Assembly: GCF_035989885.1 (NCBI RefSeq)
Contig: NZ_CP108518.1
Location: 4,265,501-4,329,500 of the forward strand
Length of the DNA: 64,000 bases
Source of the DNA: Streptomyces sp. NBC_01232
Lineage (GTDB): Bacteria > Actinomycetota > Actinomycetes > Streptomycetales > Streptomycetaceae
Direction of reading: 5' to 3'
The translations under genes were made by a program, and so were the position numbers. The notes under the pieces are model-generated. The model had not been told where the DNA came from and did not search any database. It was given only the letters and a program-made list of their open reading frames with translations. Shown here piece after piece: positions 46,551-56,115 of the stretch. Every line of letters starts with the position of its first letter. Position 1 is the first letter of the stretch.

Positions 46551-47892
46551 GCGGTCCGCGCTCCCGGTACATCTCGGCGAGCCGGAAGGCCAGGTCGAGG
46601 GACTGGGTGTGGTTGAGACGGGGGTCGCAGGCCGTCTCGTAGCGGTGCGGCAGGTCCTCGGGCCGGACAGTGTTGCCGCCTCCTGTGCATTCGGTCACGT
46701 CGTCGCCGGTCAACTCGACGTGGATGCCGCCGGGATGGGTGCCCAGCGACCGGTGGACCTCCACGAAGCCCCGTACCTCGTCGAGCACGGTGTCGAAGGA
46801 GCGGGTCTTGTGGCCGCTGGGCGCCGTGACGGTGTTGCCGTGCATCGGGTCGGACACCCAGCACGGCAGCGCGCCCTCCGCGGCGACCTTCTCGACCAGC
46901 GTGGGCAGCACGTCGCGGATCCGCTCGGCGCCGGCCCGTACGACGAAGGTCAGCCGGCCGGGCTCGCGGTCCGGGTCGAGGCGGTCGAGGAGGGCCAGGA
47001 CGTCGTCGGCGGCGGTGGTGGGGCCGAGCTTCACGGCGATCGGGTTGTCGATCCGTGAGAAGAACTCCACGTGGGCGCCGTCGAGGTCGCGGGTCCGCTC
47101 GCCGATCCACAGCAGGTGCCCGCTGGCGGCATAGGTGCGGCCGGTCTCCGGTTCGGTGCGGGTGAGCGCGGCCTCGTAGTCGAGGAGCAGCCCCTCGTGG
47201 CCGACGAAGAACTCGGCGGTGCCCAGTTCGCGGGTGTCCACCCCGCAGGCGTGCATGAAGGCGAGCGTGCGGTCGATCTCGTCGGCGAGGGCCTCGTAGC
47301 GCTCGCCGGTGCCCGAGCCGGCGACGAAGCCCTGGTTCCAGGCGTGCACCTGGTGCAGGTCGGCGAAGCCGCCGGTGGTCAGGGCGCGGATCAGGTTCAG
47401 GGTGCGGGCCGAGGCCTCGTACATGTCGCGCAGGCGCCGCGGGTCGGGGATGCGGGAGGCGGCGGTGAACTCCAGGCCGTTGACGGCGTCGCCGCGGTAG
47501 GACGGCAGGCTCACGCCCCCGCGCTCCTCGTACGGGCTGGAACGGGGTTTGGCGTACTGGCCGGCCATCCGGCCGACCTTGACCACCGGCAGCGCGGTGG
47601 CGTGCGAGAGGACGACGGCCATCTGGAGCAGGGTCTTCAGCTTGCCGCGGATGGAGTCGGTGGTGACCTGCTCGAAGGTCTCGGCGCAGTCGCCGCCCTG
47701 GAGCAGGATGGCCTCGCCACGGGCGACCGCAGCCATCTTCAGACGCAGTTGTTCGCACTCGGCGCCGAAGACCAGCGGGGGCGCCCCGGCCAGCCGGCCG
47801 GTGACGGAGCGCAGCGCGGCGGGGTCGGGCCAGTCGGGTTGCTGAGCGGCCGGGAAATTCCGCCATGAGGAACTGTTCTCGGTTTGTCTCAT
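46516..47892 (-). CDS. 3-deoxy-D-arabino-heptulosonate 7-phosphate synthase, class II
   Basis: 458 residues from ATG 47892. Class II (plant-type) DAHP synthase: LLQGGDCAETFEQ, KVGRMAGQYAKPRS, GHEGLLLDYE, WVSDPMHGNT and GGIHVELTGDDVTEC are family blocks with the metal-binding Cys, His, Glu and Asp. It condenses phosphoenolpyruvate with erythrose 4-phosphate to start the shikimate path. Beside TrpE/G/D/C it raises flux to tryptophan or anthranilate for the peptide, as in the CDA cluster. Divergent from trpE. Confidence 0.93.
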   Translation of the reverse strand: MRQTENSSSWRNFPAAQQPDWPDPAALRSVTGRLAGAPPLVFGAECEQLRLKMAAVARGEAILLQGGDCAETFEQVTTDSIRGKLKTLLQMAVVLSHATALPVVKVGRMAGQYAKPRSSPYEERGGVSLPSYRGDAVNGLEFTAASRIPDPRRLRDMYEASARTLNLIRALTTGGFADLHQVHAWNQGFVAGSGTGERYEALADEIDRTLAFMHACGVDTRELGTAEFFVGHEGLLLDYEAALTRTEPETGRTYAASGHLLWIGERTRDLDGAHVEFFSRIDNPIAVKLGPTTAADDVLALLDRLDPDREPGRLTFVVRAGAERIRDVLPTLVEKVAAEGALPCWVSDPMHGNTVTAPSGHKTRSFDTVLDEVRGFVEVHRSLGTHPGGIHVELTGDDVTECTGGGNTVRPEDLPHRYETACDPRLNHTQSLDLAFRLAEMYRERGPLTPGTRATSPR

Positions 47893-48035
47893 GGCCTCAG
47901 TTACCCATTGCCGCCACGGAATGGTCAAGCATTTTGGAAATGGACCGTATCGCCGCTGTGGAATTGGTCTGGCGATGCCCGGCGGATCATTGATTCACTC
48001 ATTTCGACGGAAAGAAGAAGAAGGGGGAGATCGCA

Positions 48036-49598
48036 TTGTGGGATTCACGTGTTTCGCCGGACGCGGGCAGCGGTCGGGTGGAGGTGCGGGTCGAGGTCGA
48101 GGAACTGGCCGGGCACGCCCCGCCCGACCTGTACGCGGCGCTGCGCGCGGTGCTCCCGGCCGAGGAGGTCTTTCTCCTCGAGAGCCTGGAGGGAGCGCCC
48201 GCGGACCGCCGGTCGGCGGTCGTCGGCTTCGGGCGGCTGGCCGAGATCCGGGTCCACGCGGACCGGGTCGAGGTCGACGGGGCCGCGCCGGAGCTCAAGC
48301 GGGCGCTGGCGGGCGCGGTCGAGGCGGCCGGACTGGTCACGGACGGGCCCGCCGCGGGCTGCCCGGTGGCCCACCACCCGCTCCCGGAGGGTCCGTACGT
48401 CTTCCGGTCGGAGCGGCCGGCGCAGGTCTGGGACGCGCTCGGGCGCGCCCAGGGGCTCTTCTCGGTGACCACCGAGCTGCCCGGGACCGGCTACGCCTTC
48501 GGGTTCCTGACCTCGCTGGCGTACGAGTCGGCCTGGCACATGGAGGAGCTGCCGGAGCGGGCCGACGGGGACGGCGGGCGCCCGGACATCGTGCTGACGC
48601 TGTTCCGGAACACCGTCTGGTACGACGTCGAGGGCGGCCGGGTACGGCGGCTGCGGGCCGACAGCCCGGCCTTCGCCGGCCTCGCGGAACAGCCCGGACT
48701 GCCCGATGTCGCGGGGGTGTCCGGGACGTTCGCGACGTCGGGGGTCCCCGAGGCGCCCGTACCGCACTCGGTGCGCGACAGCGTCGACCGCGAGACGTTC
48801 CTCGGCTGGGCCGCCCGCTGCCTGGAGCACATCGGCGTCGGCGACGTCTACCAGATCCAGATCGGCCACCGCGTCGACGTGGAGACCGGTCTGACCCCGC
48901 TGGAGGTCTACCGGCGGCTGCGCGCCCGCAATCCCTCCCCCTACATGTACCTGGCGGCGCAGGCCGGGCGGACCCTGATCGGGGCCAGCCCGGAGCTGTT
49001 CTTCCGCATCGAGGACGGCGGGATCGTGATGCGCCCGATCGCCGGGACGGCCCGCCGGGGCCCCGACGAGGAGACCAACCGGCGGCGTGTCAAGGAGATG
49101 CGGGAGAGCGTCAAGGAGCAGGCCGAGCACATCATGCTGGTCGACCTGTGCCGCAACGACATCGGGCGGGTCGCCCTGCCCAGCACCCAGCCGGTGGACC
49201 GGCTGATGGAGGTGGAGACGTACTCCCACGTGTTCCACCTGGTCTCGACCGTCTCGGGCCGGCTGGCTCCGGAGGTCGGCGTCTGGGACGCGGTCCGGGC
49301 CACCTTCCCGGCCGGGACGATGTCGGGCGCGCCCAAGGTGCGCGCCATGGAGATCATCGACGGCCTGGAGCGGGAGCGGCGCGGTGCCTACGCGGGCGCG
49401 GTCGGGCTGGTCGACGTACGGGGCTGGAGCGAACTCGCGCTGTGCATCCGCACGATCGAGTACGACGGCCGCACGTACTCCACGCAGAGCTCGGCGGGCA
49501 TGGTGGCCCAGTCCGAGCCGGAGTCCGAGTGGCAGGAGACGCTGGCGAAGATGGGGGCCGCCTACTGGGCGCTCACCGGTGAGGAGCTGCTGCCGTGA
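48036..49598 (+). CDS. trpE: Anthranilate synthase component I
   Basis: 520 residues from TTG 48036; GGGGGAG 6 nt upstream decides this start. Chorismate-binding domain with IGASPELFF, PIAGTARRG, DLCRNDIGRV and FPAGTMSGAPK blocks. It turns chorismate into anthranilate with ammonia from the coupled glutaminase. The N-terminal tryptophan-binding element LLES (residues 47-50) is present, but the serine expected eleven positions on is Ala61. A change at that serine gives feedback resistance in studied enzymes. In a cluster this would keep tryptophan synthesis active when tryptophan is plentiful. Confidence 0.92.
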   Translation: MWDSRVSPDAGSGRVEVRVEVEELAGHAPPDLYAALRAVLPAEEVFLLESLEGAPADRRSAVVGFGRLAEIRVHADRVEVDGAAPELKRALAGAVEAAGLVTDGPAAGCPVAHHPLPEGPYVFRSERPAQVWDALGRAQGLFSVTTELPGTGYAFGFLTSLAYESAWHMEELPERADGDGGRPDIVLTLFRNTVWYDVEGGRVRRLRADSPAFAGLAEQPGLPDVAGVSGTFATSGVPEAPVPHSVRDSVDRETFLGWAARCLEHIGVGDVYQIQIGHRVDVETGLTPLEVYRRLRARNPSPYMYLAAQAGRTLIGASPELFFRIEDGGIVMRPIAGTARRGPDEETNRRRVKEMRESVKEQAEHIMLVDLCRNDIGRVALPSTQPVDRLMEVETYSHVFHLVSTVSGRLAPEVGVWDAVRATFPAGTMSGAPKVRAMEIIDGLERERRGAYAGAVGLVDVRGWSELALCIRTIEYDGRTYSTQSSAGMVAQSEPESEWQETLAKMGAAYWALTGEELLP

Positions 49599-50182
49599 AG
49601 GTGCTGCTGATGGACGCGTACGACAGTTTCGTCCACATCATCGACCAGTACCTGCAGGTGCTGGGGGCGGACACCGAGGTGGTCCGCTCGCGCACCCGGA
49701 CCCCGGAGCAGCTGGTCGGGCTCGAGCCCGACGCGGTGGTGCTCGGGCCGGGCCCCGGGCACCCGGCCGAGTCCGGGCACGTGGAGCTGGTGCACGCCTT
49801 CGCGGGGCGGGTCCCGCTGCTCGGGGTGTGCCTCGGGCACCAGGCGATCGGGCTGGCGTACGGGGGCCGGATCGAGGTGGCCGGGCAGGTGATGCACGGG
49901 CGGACCAGCATCGTCCGGCACGACGGCGAGGGCCTCTTCCAGGGGCTGGGCCACAGTCTGGAGGCCACCCGCTACCACTCGCTGCTGGTCGCCGACCCGC
50001 TGCCGGAGCCGCTGGTCACCACGGCGGTGGCCGCCGACCACGGCTACGTGATGGGGCTGCGGCACCGCACGCTGCCGGTGGAGGGGGTGCAGTTCCACCC
50101 GGAGTCGGTCATGACCACGGGCGGGCTGACCATGATGGAGAACTTCCTGGCGATGCGGGCCGGCGCGCTCACCTCCCGCTGA
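49595..50182 (+). CDS. trpG: Anthranilate synthase component II (glutamine amidotransferase)
   Basis: 195 residues, GTG start overlapping the trpE stop (GTGA). Class I glutaminase: DAYDSFVHIIDQYL, GPGPGHPAES oxyanion loop, Cys in GVCLGHQA (about residue 76) and GVQFHPESV. It supplies ammonia to the coupled TrpE. It converges on the MocR gene after 14 nt. Confidence 0.93.
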   Translation: MKVLLMDAYDSFVHIIDQYLQVLGADTEVVRSRTRTPEQLVGLEPDAVVLGPGPGHPAESGHVELVHAFAGRVPLLGVCLGHQAIGLAYGGRIEVAGQVMHGRTSIVRHDGEGLFQGLGHSLEATRYHSLLVADPLPEPLVTTAVAADHGYVMGLRHRTLPVEGVQFHPESVMTTGGLTMMENFLAMRAGALTSR

Positions 50183-50196
50183 CCGGGAGGCGGCGC

Positions 50197-51615
50197 TCAC
50201 CGCCCGGTCGGCACGCCCGCCAGTTCCCGCAGCGCCTGGTCCGCGCCCCACCGCGGCAGGTGCGCGTGCCCCACCACGAGGGCGGGCGCCCCCTCGCCGG
50301 CGCGGGCGTGGTGGGAGGCGGCACCGGTGAGGAGCACCGAGCGGCGCAGTGCCCCGGCCACCAGCGCCGCCTCGTCGGTGTGCCGGGGCAGCCTCACGTA
50401 CGCGTGCAGTCCGGCGGCCGGGCCGGTCACGGCCGCTCCCGGCAGGTGCCGGCGCACGGCCTCGCGCAGGGCGTCGTGGCGGGCCCGGCACAGGGCGTTC
50501 AGCCGGCGCAGGTGCCGGTCGTAGGCGCCCCCGCGCAGGAACCCCGCGAACGCCAGCTGGGTCAGCACGTCGGTGCCCAGGTCGTGGCGGGCGCGGGCGT
50601 GCTGCAGCAGGTCCAGGAGCGGGGCGGGGGCGGCGAGCCAGCCCAGGCGCAGCCCGGGGGCGAGGGACTTGCTGACGGTGCCCGCGTAGACCACGTGGTC
50701 GGGGGCGAGCCGCTGGAGAGCCAGCGGCCGGCCCGCGCCCCGCTCGTACCACAGGCCCCGGTCGTAGTCGTCCTCGATGATCAGGCCGTCCACCTCCTGA
50801 GCCCATCGCACGAGCTCCTCGCGGCGCCGGGGGGACAGCGGCGCCCCGGTGGGGAACTGGTGCGCCGGAGTCACGAGGACGGCCCGCGCCCCGGAGGCGG
50901 CGAGCGCGGCGACGTCGAGGCCCTCACCGTCCACCGGCAGTGCGACGGGCCGCAGGCCGCTCTCGTGGACGAAGCGGCGCTGGCCGGGGTGGCCCGGGTT
51001 CTCGATGCCGAGGGAAGTGATCCCCAGCTGCGGGAGGACGGCGGCCAGCAGGCCCAGGGCCTGCGCGAATCCGGCGGTCACCATGACCTGGCCGGGCGCG
51101 GCGCGCACCCCGCACATCCGGCCCAGGTAGCGGGCCAGTTCGAGGCGGAGCCGCAGGTCACCGGCGAGCGGCGGGTAGTCGAGGGCGGCCGGGTCGGCGG
51201 CGTTCAGGGCCCGCTGGTAGGCGGCGAGCCATTCGCGGCGGGGGAAGTCGGGGACGTTGCCGCCTCCCGGGCGCAGGTCCCAGCGGACGGACGGGTCCCG
51301 GCGGCCGGTGTGCCCGTCGTCGAGCAGGGAGGGCACGGGCGCGAGCCCGCGGGCCCCGCGGTCGAGGTGGGACACCACCCGGGTACCGGCGCCCTGCGCC
51401 GCCTCCAGGTAGCCCTCGGCGACGAGTTGTCCGTACGCCTCCACCACGACGCTGCGGGAGACGCCGAGGTCGTGGGCCAGGCGCCGGCTGGAGGGCAGCC
51501 GGGTACCGGGATGCAAAGTTCCCTCGGTCACCTCCTTCTTGATGAATCGCTGGATCTGCGACGTCAGCGGAATTTCGGATTCCCTGACGAGCGTGACCGC
51601 GGCGTGCAGGGCCAC
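50197..51615 (-). CDS. MocR/PdxR-family transcriptional regulator
   Basis: 472 residues from GTG 51615 with GGAG upstream. A GntR winged helix (about residues 1-75, PLTSQIQRFIKKEV and LPSSRRLAHDLGVSRSVV) is joined to a type I aminotransferase-like PLP domain with IIEDDYDRGL and the Schiff-base lysine in AGTVSKSLAPGLRLGW. Such regulators sense PLP or amino compounds. It is divergent from trpD across 137 nt containing GGAATTCC and repeated CTGGA motifs, so it likely controls trpD and itself. It probably belongs to the peptide locus. Confidence 0.9.
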   Translation of the reverse strand: MALHAAVTLVRESEIPLTSQIQRFIKKEVTEGTLHPGTRLPSSRRLAHDLGVSRSVVVEAYGQLVAEGYLEAAQGAGTRVVSHLDRGARGLAPVPSLLDDGHTGRRDPSVRWDLRPGGGNVPDFPRREWLAAYQRALNAADPAALDYPPLAGDLRLRLELARYLGRMCGVRAAPGQVMVTAGFAQALGLLAAVLPQLGITSLGIENPGHPGQRRFVHESGLRPVALPVDGEGLDVAALAASGARAVLVTPAHQFPTGAPLSPRRREELVRWAQEVDGLIIEDDYDRGLWYERGAGRPLALQRLAPDHVVYAGTVSKSLAPGLRLGWLAAPAPLLDLLQHARARHDLGTDVLTQLAFAGFLRGGAYDRHLRRLNALCRARHDALREAVRRHLPGAAVTGPAAGLHAYVRLPRHTDEAALVAGALRRSVLLTGAASHHARAGEGAPALVVGHAHLPRWGADQALRELAGVPTGR

Positions 51616-51752
51616 TGGCTTTCTCCTTCGGTGACTTCCGAATTGGACTGGACGGAATTCCGGGCAGTGGTCTGGAAAGGCTGGACGCTCTTTCGCAGAC
51701 TGGGGTGTCGGATCTTTTCCCTCCCTTTTCCTAGCCGCTCCAGGAGACCGCC

Positions 51753-52859
51753 GTGGCTGTGATCGAGACTGCGCACGAGACCGATTGGCCAGGATTGCTG
51801 AACGCACTGCTGGACCGCCGGGACCTGACCGCCCGGGAGACCGAGTGGGCGATGGACCGGGTGATGTCCGGCGAGGCCGGCCCGGTCCGGCTCGCCGGGC
51901 TGCTGACGGCCCTGCGGGCCAAGGGGGAGACCGCGGCGGAGCTGGAAGGGCTGGTGTCGGGGATGCGCGGCCACGCGGTGCCGCTGTCGGTGCCCGGACG
52001 CGCGCTCGACATCGTCGGCACCGGCGGTGACGGCTCGCACAGCGTGAACGTGTCCACCATGTCCGCGGTGGTGGCCGCCGGGGCCGGCGCCCTGGTGGTC
52101 AAGCACGGGAACCGCTCCGCCTCGTCCGCCTGCGGTTCGGCCGACGTGCTGGAGGAGCTGGGGGTCCGGCTCGACCTGCCCGCGGCGGAGGTGGGGGAGG
52201 TCGCGGAGGAGACCGGCATCACCTTCTGCTTCGCCCAGCTGTTCCACCCGGCGATGCGGTTCGCCGCGGGCACCCGCCGCGAACTGGGCATCCGTACGGT
52301 CTTCAACGCGCTGGGCCCGCTGACCAATCCGGCTGATCCCGCGGCCCAGGCGGTCGGGGTCGCCGACGCGCGGCTGGCTCCGCTGATCGCGGAGGTGCTG
52401 TTCCGGCGGGGGGTGTCCGCGCTGGTCTTCCGGGGCGACGACGGGATGGACGAGCTGACGGTCACCACTACCTCCACCGTGTGGTCGGTCACCGGATCCG
52501 GGGTGCGGAAGGAGACCTTCGACCCGCGGGACATCAAGATCCCCTACGCGCCGGCCGACGCCCTGCGGGGCGGCGACCGCGTCCACAACGCGCGGGTGGC
52601 CCGGGAGGTTCTCGCCGGGGCCCGCGGACCGGTCCGGGACGCGGTCCTGCTGTCGGCCGCGGCCGGGCTGGCGGCCCTGTCCCCCGACGGGCGGCCGGTC
52701 GCCGCCCGGCTGGCCGACGGGGTGGCCCGGGCCGCCGAGGCGATCGACTCCGGTGCGGCGGCCGCCGTACTGGAGCGCTGGGCGGCCGTCACGGAAAAGC
52801 GGGACCGGGAGCACCGGGCAGTCGCCGGGGCCTCCCCGCGCCCGGCCGCCCTCCGTTGA
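51753..52859 (+). CDS. trpD: Anthranilate phosphoribosyltransferase
   Basis: 368 residues from GTG 51753, AGGAG upstream. Family blocks [17 protein letters not shown] (PRPP loop), [22 protein letters not shown] and GPLTNPADP. It transfers phosphoribosyl to anthranilate. Last 71 nt overlap the convergent trpC gene. Together with trpE, trpG and trpC it makes a partial dedicated tryptophan route. Confidence 0.94.
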   Translation: MAVIETAHETDWPGLLNALLDRRDLTARETEWAMDRVMSGEAGPVRLAGLLTALRAKGETAAELEGLVSGMRGHAVPLSVPGRALDIVGTGGDGSHSVNVSTMSAVVAAGAGALVVKHGNRSASSACGSADVLEELGVRLDLPAAEVGEVAEETGITFCFAQLFHPAMRFAAGTRRELGIRTVFNALGPLTNPADPAAQAVGVADARLAPLIAEVLFRRGVSALVFRGDDGMDELTVTTTSTVWSVTGSGVRKETFDPRDIKIPYAPADALRGGDRVHNARVAREVLAGARGPVRDAVLLSAAAGLAALSPDGRPVAARLADGVARAAEAIDSGAAAAVLERWAAVTEKRDREHRAVAGASPRPAALR

Positions 52860-53646
52860 ACCGGCGGCCCGCGGCCACCAGAGCGGCCACCGCCTCCCGG
52901 CGGTGGCCGCTGGTGACGAGGGCCTCGCCCACCAGGATCGCGTCGGCGCCGAGCTCCGCGTACTCCACGGCGCACCGCGGGCCGCGCACCCCGGACGCGG
53001 CGATCCGCACGATGTTCTCCGGGATGTCCGGCGCGATGGCGGCGAAGGCCCCCTTGTTCATCTCGAGCGTCTTCAGGTTGCGCGCGTTGACCCCGATCAC
53101 CCAGGCCCCGGCGTCGAGCGCCCGGCGCGCCTCGCCCGGGTCGTGCACCTCCACCAGCGGGGTCAGGCCGAGCTCCGCCGCCTGCGCCACCAGATCGACC
53201 AGCAGCGGCTGTTCGAGCGCCGCGACGATCAGCAGCACCAGGCTCGCGCCGTGGGCCCGCGCCTCCCACACCTGGTAGGGGTCGACCACGAAGTCCTTGC
53301 GCAGGAGCGGCACCGTCACCCGGGCCCGTACGGCGTCCAGATCCGCCAGCGACCCGCCGAAGCGCAGCTCCTCGGTCAGTACGCTGACCGCGGCCGCGCC
53401 GCCGGCCTCGTACGCGGCGGCCAGCGCCGCCGGGTCCTCGATCGCCGCGAGCCGGCCGCGCGCCGGGCTGGCCCGCTTGACCTCCGCGATCACCTTCAGT
53501 CCGTCCGTACCGCGCAGCAGCTCGGCGCAGTCGGCGACGGGCCGGACCTCCGAGGCCCGGTCGCGCAGCTCGCACTCCGGAACCCGGCGCCGCCGCGACG
53601 CCAGGCCGTCCCGCACGCCTGCGATGATCTCGTCGAGCGCGTTCAT
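52789..53646 (-). CDS. trpC: Indole-3-glycerol phosphate synthase
   Basis: 285 residues from ATG 53646. (beta/alpha)8 barrel with [26 protein letters not shown] (catalytic Lys), [16 protein letters not shown] and ASGVRG blocks. Closes the indole ring. No TrpF, TrpA or TrpB genes are in the window; the bifunctional PriA and housekeeping TrpAB would complete the path. Confidence 0.94.
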   Translation of the reverse strand: MNALDEIIAGVRDGLASRRRRVPECELRDRASEVRPVADCAELLRGTDGLKVIAEVKRASPARGRLAAIEDPAALAAAYEAGGAAAVSVLTEELRFGGSLADLDAVRARVTVPLLRKDFVVDPYQVWEARAHGASLVLLIVAALEQPLLVDLVAQAAELGLTPLVEVHDPGEARRALDAGAWVIGVNARNLKTLEMNKGAFAAIAPDIPENIVRIAASGVRGPRCAVEYAELGADAILVGEALVTSGHRREAVAALVAAGRRFNGGRPGAGRPRRLPGAPGPAFP

Positions 53647-53777
53647 GCTTTCCGTCCATTCTCGCCGGGCTCCGCGGGGCGCCACGGCGCCATCGGTCCA
53701 GACCCTAGGAAGACGGCCTCCGGACGGCTACGTCCTTAAGGCTGCGGTGAATCGGGCGGGCCGGGCCCCGCAGGGCT

Positions 53778-53809
53778 GCGCCCCGCCGGGTCGAAACCCG
53801 ACGGGGCGC
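53778..53809. terminator. Hairpin downstream of the hydroxylase gene
   Basis: Arms 53778-53791 and 53796-53809 (GCGCCCCG start) pair at 13 of 14 positions with a 4-nt loop. An outer GC-rich pair CCGGGCCCC/GGGGGCCCGG extends it. It lies 35 nt after the hydroxylase stop, ending the NRPS operon before trpC. Confidence 0.8.
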
Positions 53810-53843
53810 GAGCGCCGGGGGCCCGGCCGGCCGGGGTGGGGGG

Positions 53844-54770
53844 TCAGGTCATCGAGACGACGATCTTGCGGGCGCCGGTGTACGCCTCACGGCCGTGCAG
53901 GACCGACATGTTGTCCACGATCATGATGTCGCCGACCTGCCACGGCTCCGACAGCCGGTTCTCCCGCTGGGCCTTGCGGACATGGGCCAGGTCGTCGTCC
54001 GACAGCGGGGTCCCGTCGCCGTAGGTGACCCAGTGCGGCAGGTCGGCCACGTCGTCGATCAGCGACAGCAGGTCCTCGGCCTCGTCGTCCGGCAGGTTGG
54101 AGGGGTGCCACTGGTCGGCCTGGTTGAACCAGGTGTCGGCGCCCGTACGCGGGTTGTGCCGCAGGCCCGGGCGGTGCTGGCTGACCCGCAGGCCGCCGTC
54201 GGCGGTCCAGGCGTACTCCGCGGCCGACTCCTCCAGGAACCGTTCGACCACCGCCCTGTCCTGCGTCTCGAAGGTGTCCTGCCAGGACTTGCCGAGCCCG
54301 AACCCGCCGTGCAGGTGCTGCCGGTAGACCACGCCCGAGGCGAAGCGCTCGCGGACCTCCGGCGGCAGCGAGGCGAGCAGCGCCCCGCCGTCGCAGACCG
54401 GGGTGGCGCCGCCGGTCTCGGGCGCGATCAGGCAGCCGAAGAACAGCCGGGTGGGCCAGGACTGTGCGTACGACATCTCGTTGTGGAGGGAGATGTCGAA
54501 GCGGGCCGGGTACTCGGTGGAGGTGAAGACCCCGTCGGTGACGGCCGCCCGGGGGGTGTTCCCGCCCCGGTAGCTGTCGATGAGGGAGTCGCCGAAGAGG
54601 GCCACCGCGGAGTGGAAGGCGTCCGCGTCGGTGAGGCCCAGCCCCCGTACGAGGACCGCGCCGTGCTCGGCGAGGAGTTCCTCGGCCCGGCGGCGTACCT
54701 CCTCGGACCGGGTGTCGGCGTACAGGACGGCGAGGGTGGTGCCGCCGGCCGTGCGTGTCTCGTGGCGCAT
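53844..54770 (-). CDS. TauD/TfdA-family Fe(II)/2-oxoglutarate dioxygenase, SyrP-like
   Basis: 308 residues. Iron ligands are His and Glu in SLHNEMSY (about residues 94-101) and a distal His in VLHGREAY (about residue 289), with Arg in the same block for 2-oxoglutarate. The closest functional relatives are SyrP-type beta-hydroxylases that act on amino acids bound to carrier proteins, and related enzymes of kutzneride-type clusters. One nucleotide separates it from the P450 gene. It is expected to hydroxylate an NRPS-bound residue such as Asp, Glu or a basic amino acid. Confidence 0.87.
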   Translation of the reverse strand: MRHETRTAGGTTLAVLYADTRSEEVRRRAEELLAEHGAVLVRGLGLTDADAFHSAVALFGDSLIDSYRGGNTPRAAVTDGVFTSTEYPARFDISLHNEMSYAQSWPTRLFFGCLIAPETGGATPVCDGGALLASLPPEVRERFASGVVYRQHLHGGFGLGKSWQDTFETQDRAVVERFLEESAAEYAWTADGGLRVSQHRPGLRHNPRTGADTWFNQADQWHPSNLPDDEAEDLLSLIDDVADLPHWVTYGDGTPLSDDDLAHVRKAQRENRLSEPWQVGDIMIVDNMSVLHGREAYTGARKIVVSMT

Positions 54771-54771
54771 G

Positions 54772-56088
54772 TCAGTGGGTCTCCTTGCCGGTCTGCCGCG
54801 GGGGGACCGCTCCCGGCGCCGCCGCCTGCGCGGTGAGGGCGACGGGCAGGGCGCTGTACGCGCGGACGAAGTTGGAGTAGAGGCGCTGGGGCGGGCCGAG
54901 CAGCGTGATGTCCGAGACCATCGAACTCAGGGCCTCCACCATCGCCTTCACGTGCACCCGGCCGAGGAAGGCACCGAGGCAGAAGTGCGGTCCGTGGCCG
55001 AACACCACGTGCTTGTTGGGGCTGCGGCCGACGTCGAAGCTCTCCGGGTCGGTGAAGGCCCGCTCGTCGAAGTTGGCCGAGGTGTTCCACAGGGTCACGA
55101 TGTCGCCGGCTCTGATGACCCGGTCGCCCAGCGGTACGTCGACCAGGGCGCGCCGTCCGAAGTGCATGGCCGGGGTCGTCCAGCGCAGGATCTCCTCGGT
55201 CGCCGCGTCCGCGGACACCTCGCCGGCCTTCAGCCGGCGCCACTGCTCGGGGTGCTCGGCGAGGGCGATCAGGCCGCCGATGAGGGAGGTCCGGGTGGAC
55301 TCGTCGCCGCCGAGGATCAGGCTGTAGGCGTTGAGGACGATCTCGTCCTCGGTGAGCGGGCTGCCGTCGACGGTCGCGGCGGCCAGGGTGCTGAGGACGT
55401 CCTCGCCCGGGTTGCGGCGCCGCTCGGCCGCGAGCTCCCCCATGTACATGATGATCTCGTTGCGGGCCATGACGGATTCGAACTCGTCGTCCCCGGAGCC
55501 GTGCTGCGCCAGAGTCCTGGTGTTCCACTCCACCAGCCGCGGGCGGTCCGCGTGCGGGATGTCGAGCAGGTCGCCCATGGTCTGGATCGGGATGTGGTCG
55601 ACGACGTCGGCGACGAAGTCCAGCCGGCCGGCCGCGACGGCCCGGCCGAGCAGTTCACGGGTGTGCGTGTGGACCCCGGCGACGACCGGCTCCAGGACGC
55701 GGGGCGCGAACGACTTGAGCATCACGTTGCGGATCGCGCGGTGCCGGACGCCGTCGGTGACGGCGAGCATCTTGCGGGAGGCGGAGTCCTCGCCCTGGAG
55801 CAGGGTGGTGAGGACGTTGCCCTTCTCGGAGGTGAACCGCTTGTTGTCGCGGTAGACGGCGACGGCGTCGGCGTACCGGGAGATCACCCAGAAGCCGGGC
55901 GTGTGCGGCCCGGCCGGGTGCCAGTGCACCGGGCTCTCGGACCGGAACCGGCGCCACATGGCGTGCGGGTCGACGTCCAGGAAGGTCTGCGGGTCGGTGA
56001 GGTCGAGGTCGGCGGGGGCGGGTACGTGGGCGGGCGGCTGGGCGGTGGCGTCGGCGTCGGCCGGGGCCACCTCCTGCGTGATGGTCAT
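54772..56088 (-). CDS. Cytochrome P450
   Basis: 438 residues. I-helix LGGDEST replaces the usual AGxET, the E-x-x-R is EILR in ATEEILRW, and the heme-binding loop is FGHGPHFCLG. The N-terminus is soluble, as in bacterial P450s. It probably oxidises an amino acid on a carrier protein or the finished peptide; beta-hydroxylation or aryl oxidation are common in such loci. Redox partners are not encoded nearby. Coupled to the dioxygenase gene and 27 nt after the permease gene. Confidence 0.93.
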   Translation of the reverse strand: MTITQEVAPADADATAQPPAHVPAPADLDLTDPQTFLDVDPHAMWRRFRSESPVHWHPAGPHTPGFWVISRYADAVAVYRDNKRFTSEKGNVLTTLLQGEDSASRKMLAVTDGVRHRAIRNVMLKSFAPRVLEPVVAGVHTHTRELLGRAVAAGRLDFVADVVDHIPIQTMGDLLDIPHADRPRLVEWNTRTLAQHGSGDDEFESVMARNEIIMYMGELAAERRRNPGEDVLSTLAAATVDGSPLTEDEIVLNAYSLILGGDESTRTSLIGGLIALAEHPEQWRRLKAGEVSADAATEEILRWTTPAMHFGRRALVDVPLGDRVIRAGDIVTLWNTSANFDERAFTDPESFDVGRSPNKHVVFGHGPHFCLGAFLGRVHVKAMVEALSSMVSDITLLGPPQRLYSNFVRAYSALPVALTAQAAAPGAVPPRQTGKETH

Positions 56089-56115
56089 GGTGTGGGTCCT
56101 CGGGTCCTCGGGGCT

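Noticed and set aside
47893..48035. Possible tryptophan attenuator leader before trpE (17-codon frame from ATG 47940)
   Set aside because: The frame has a single Trp codon and no run of tryptophans, and I see no terminator/antiterminator pair.
50182..50208. Short ACCGGG/CCCGGT stem between trpG and the MocR gene
   Set aside because: Only six clean base pairs with bulges; too weak to call a terminator.
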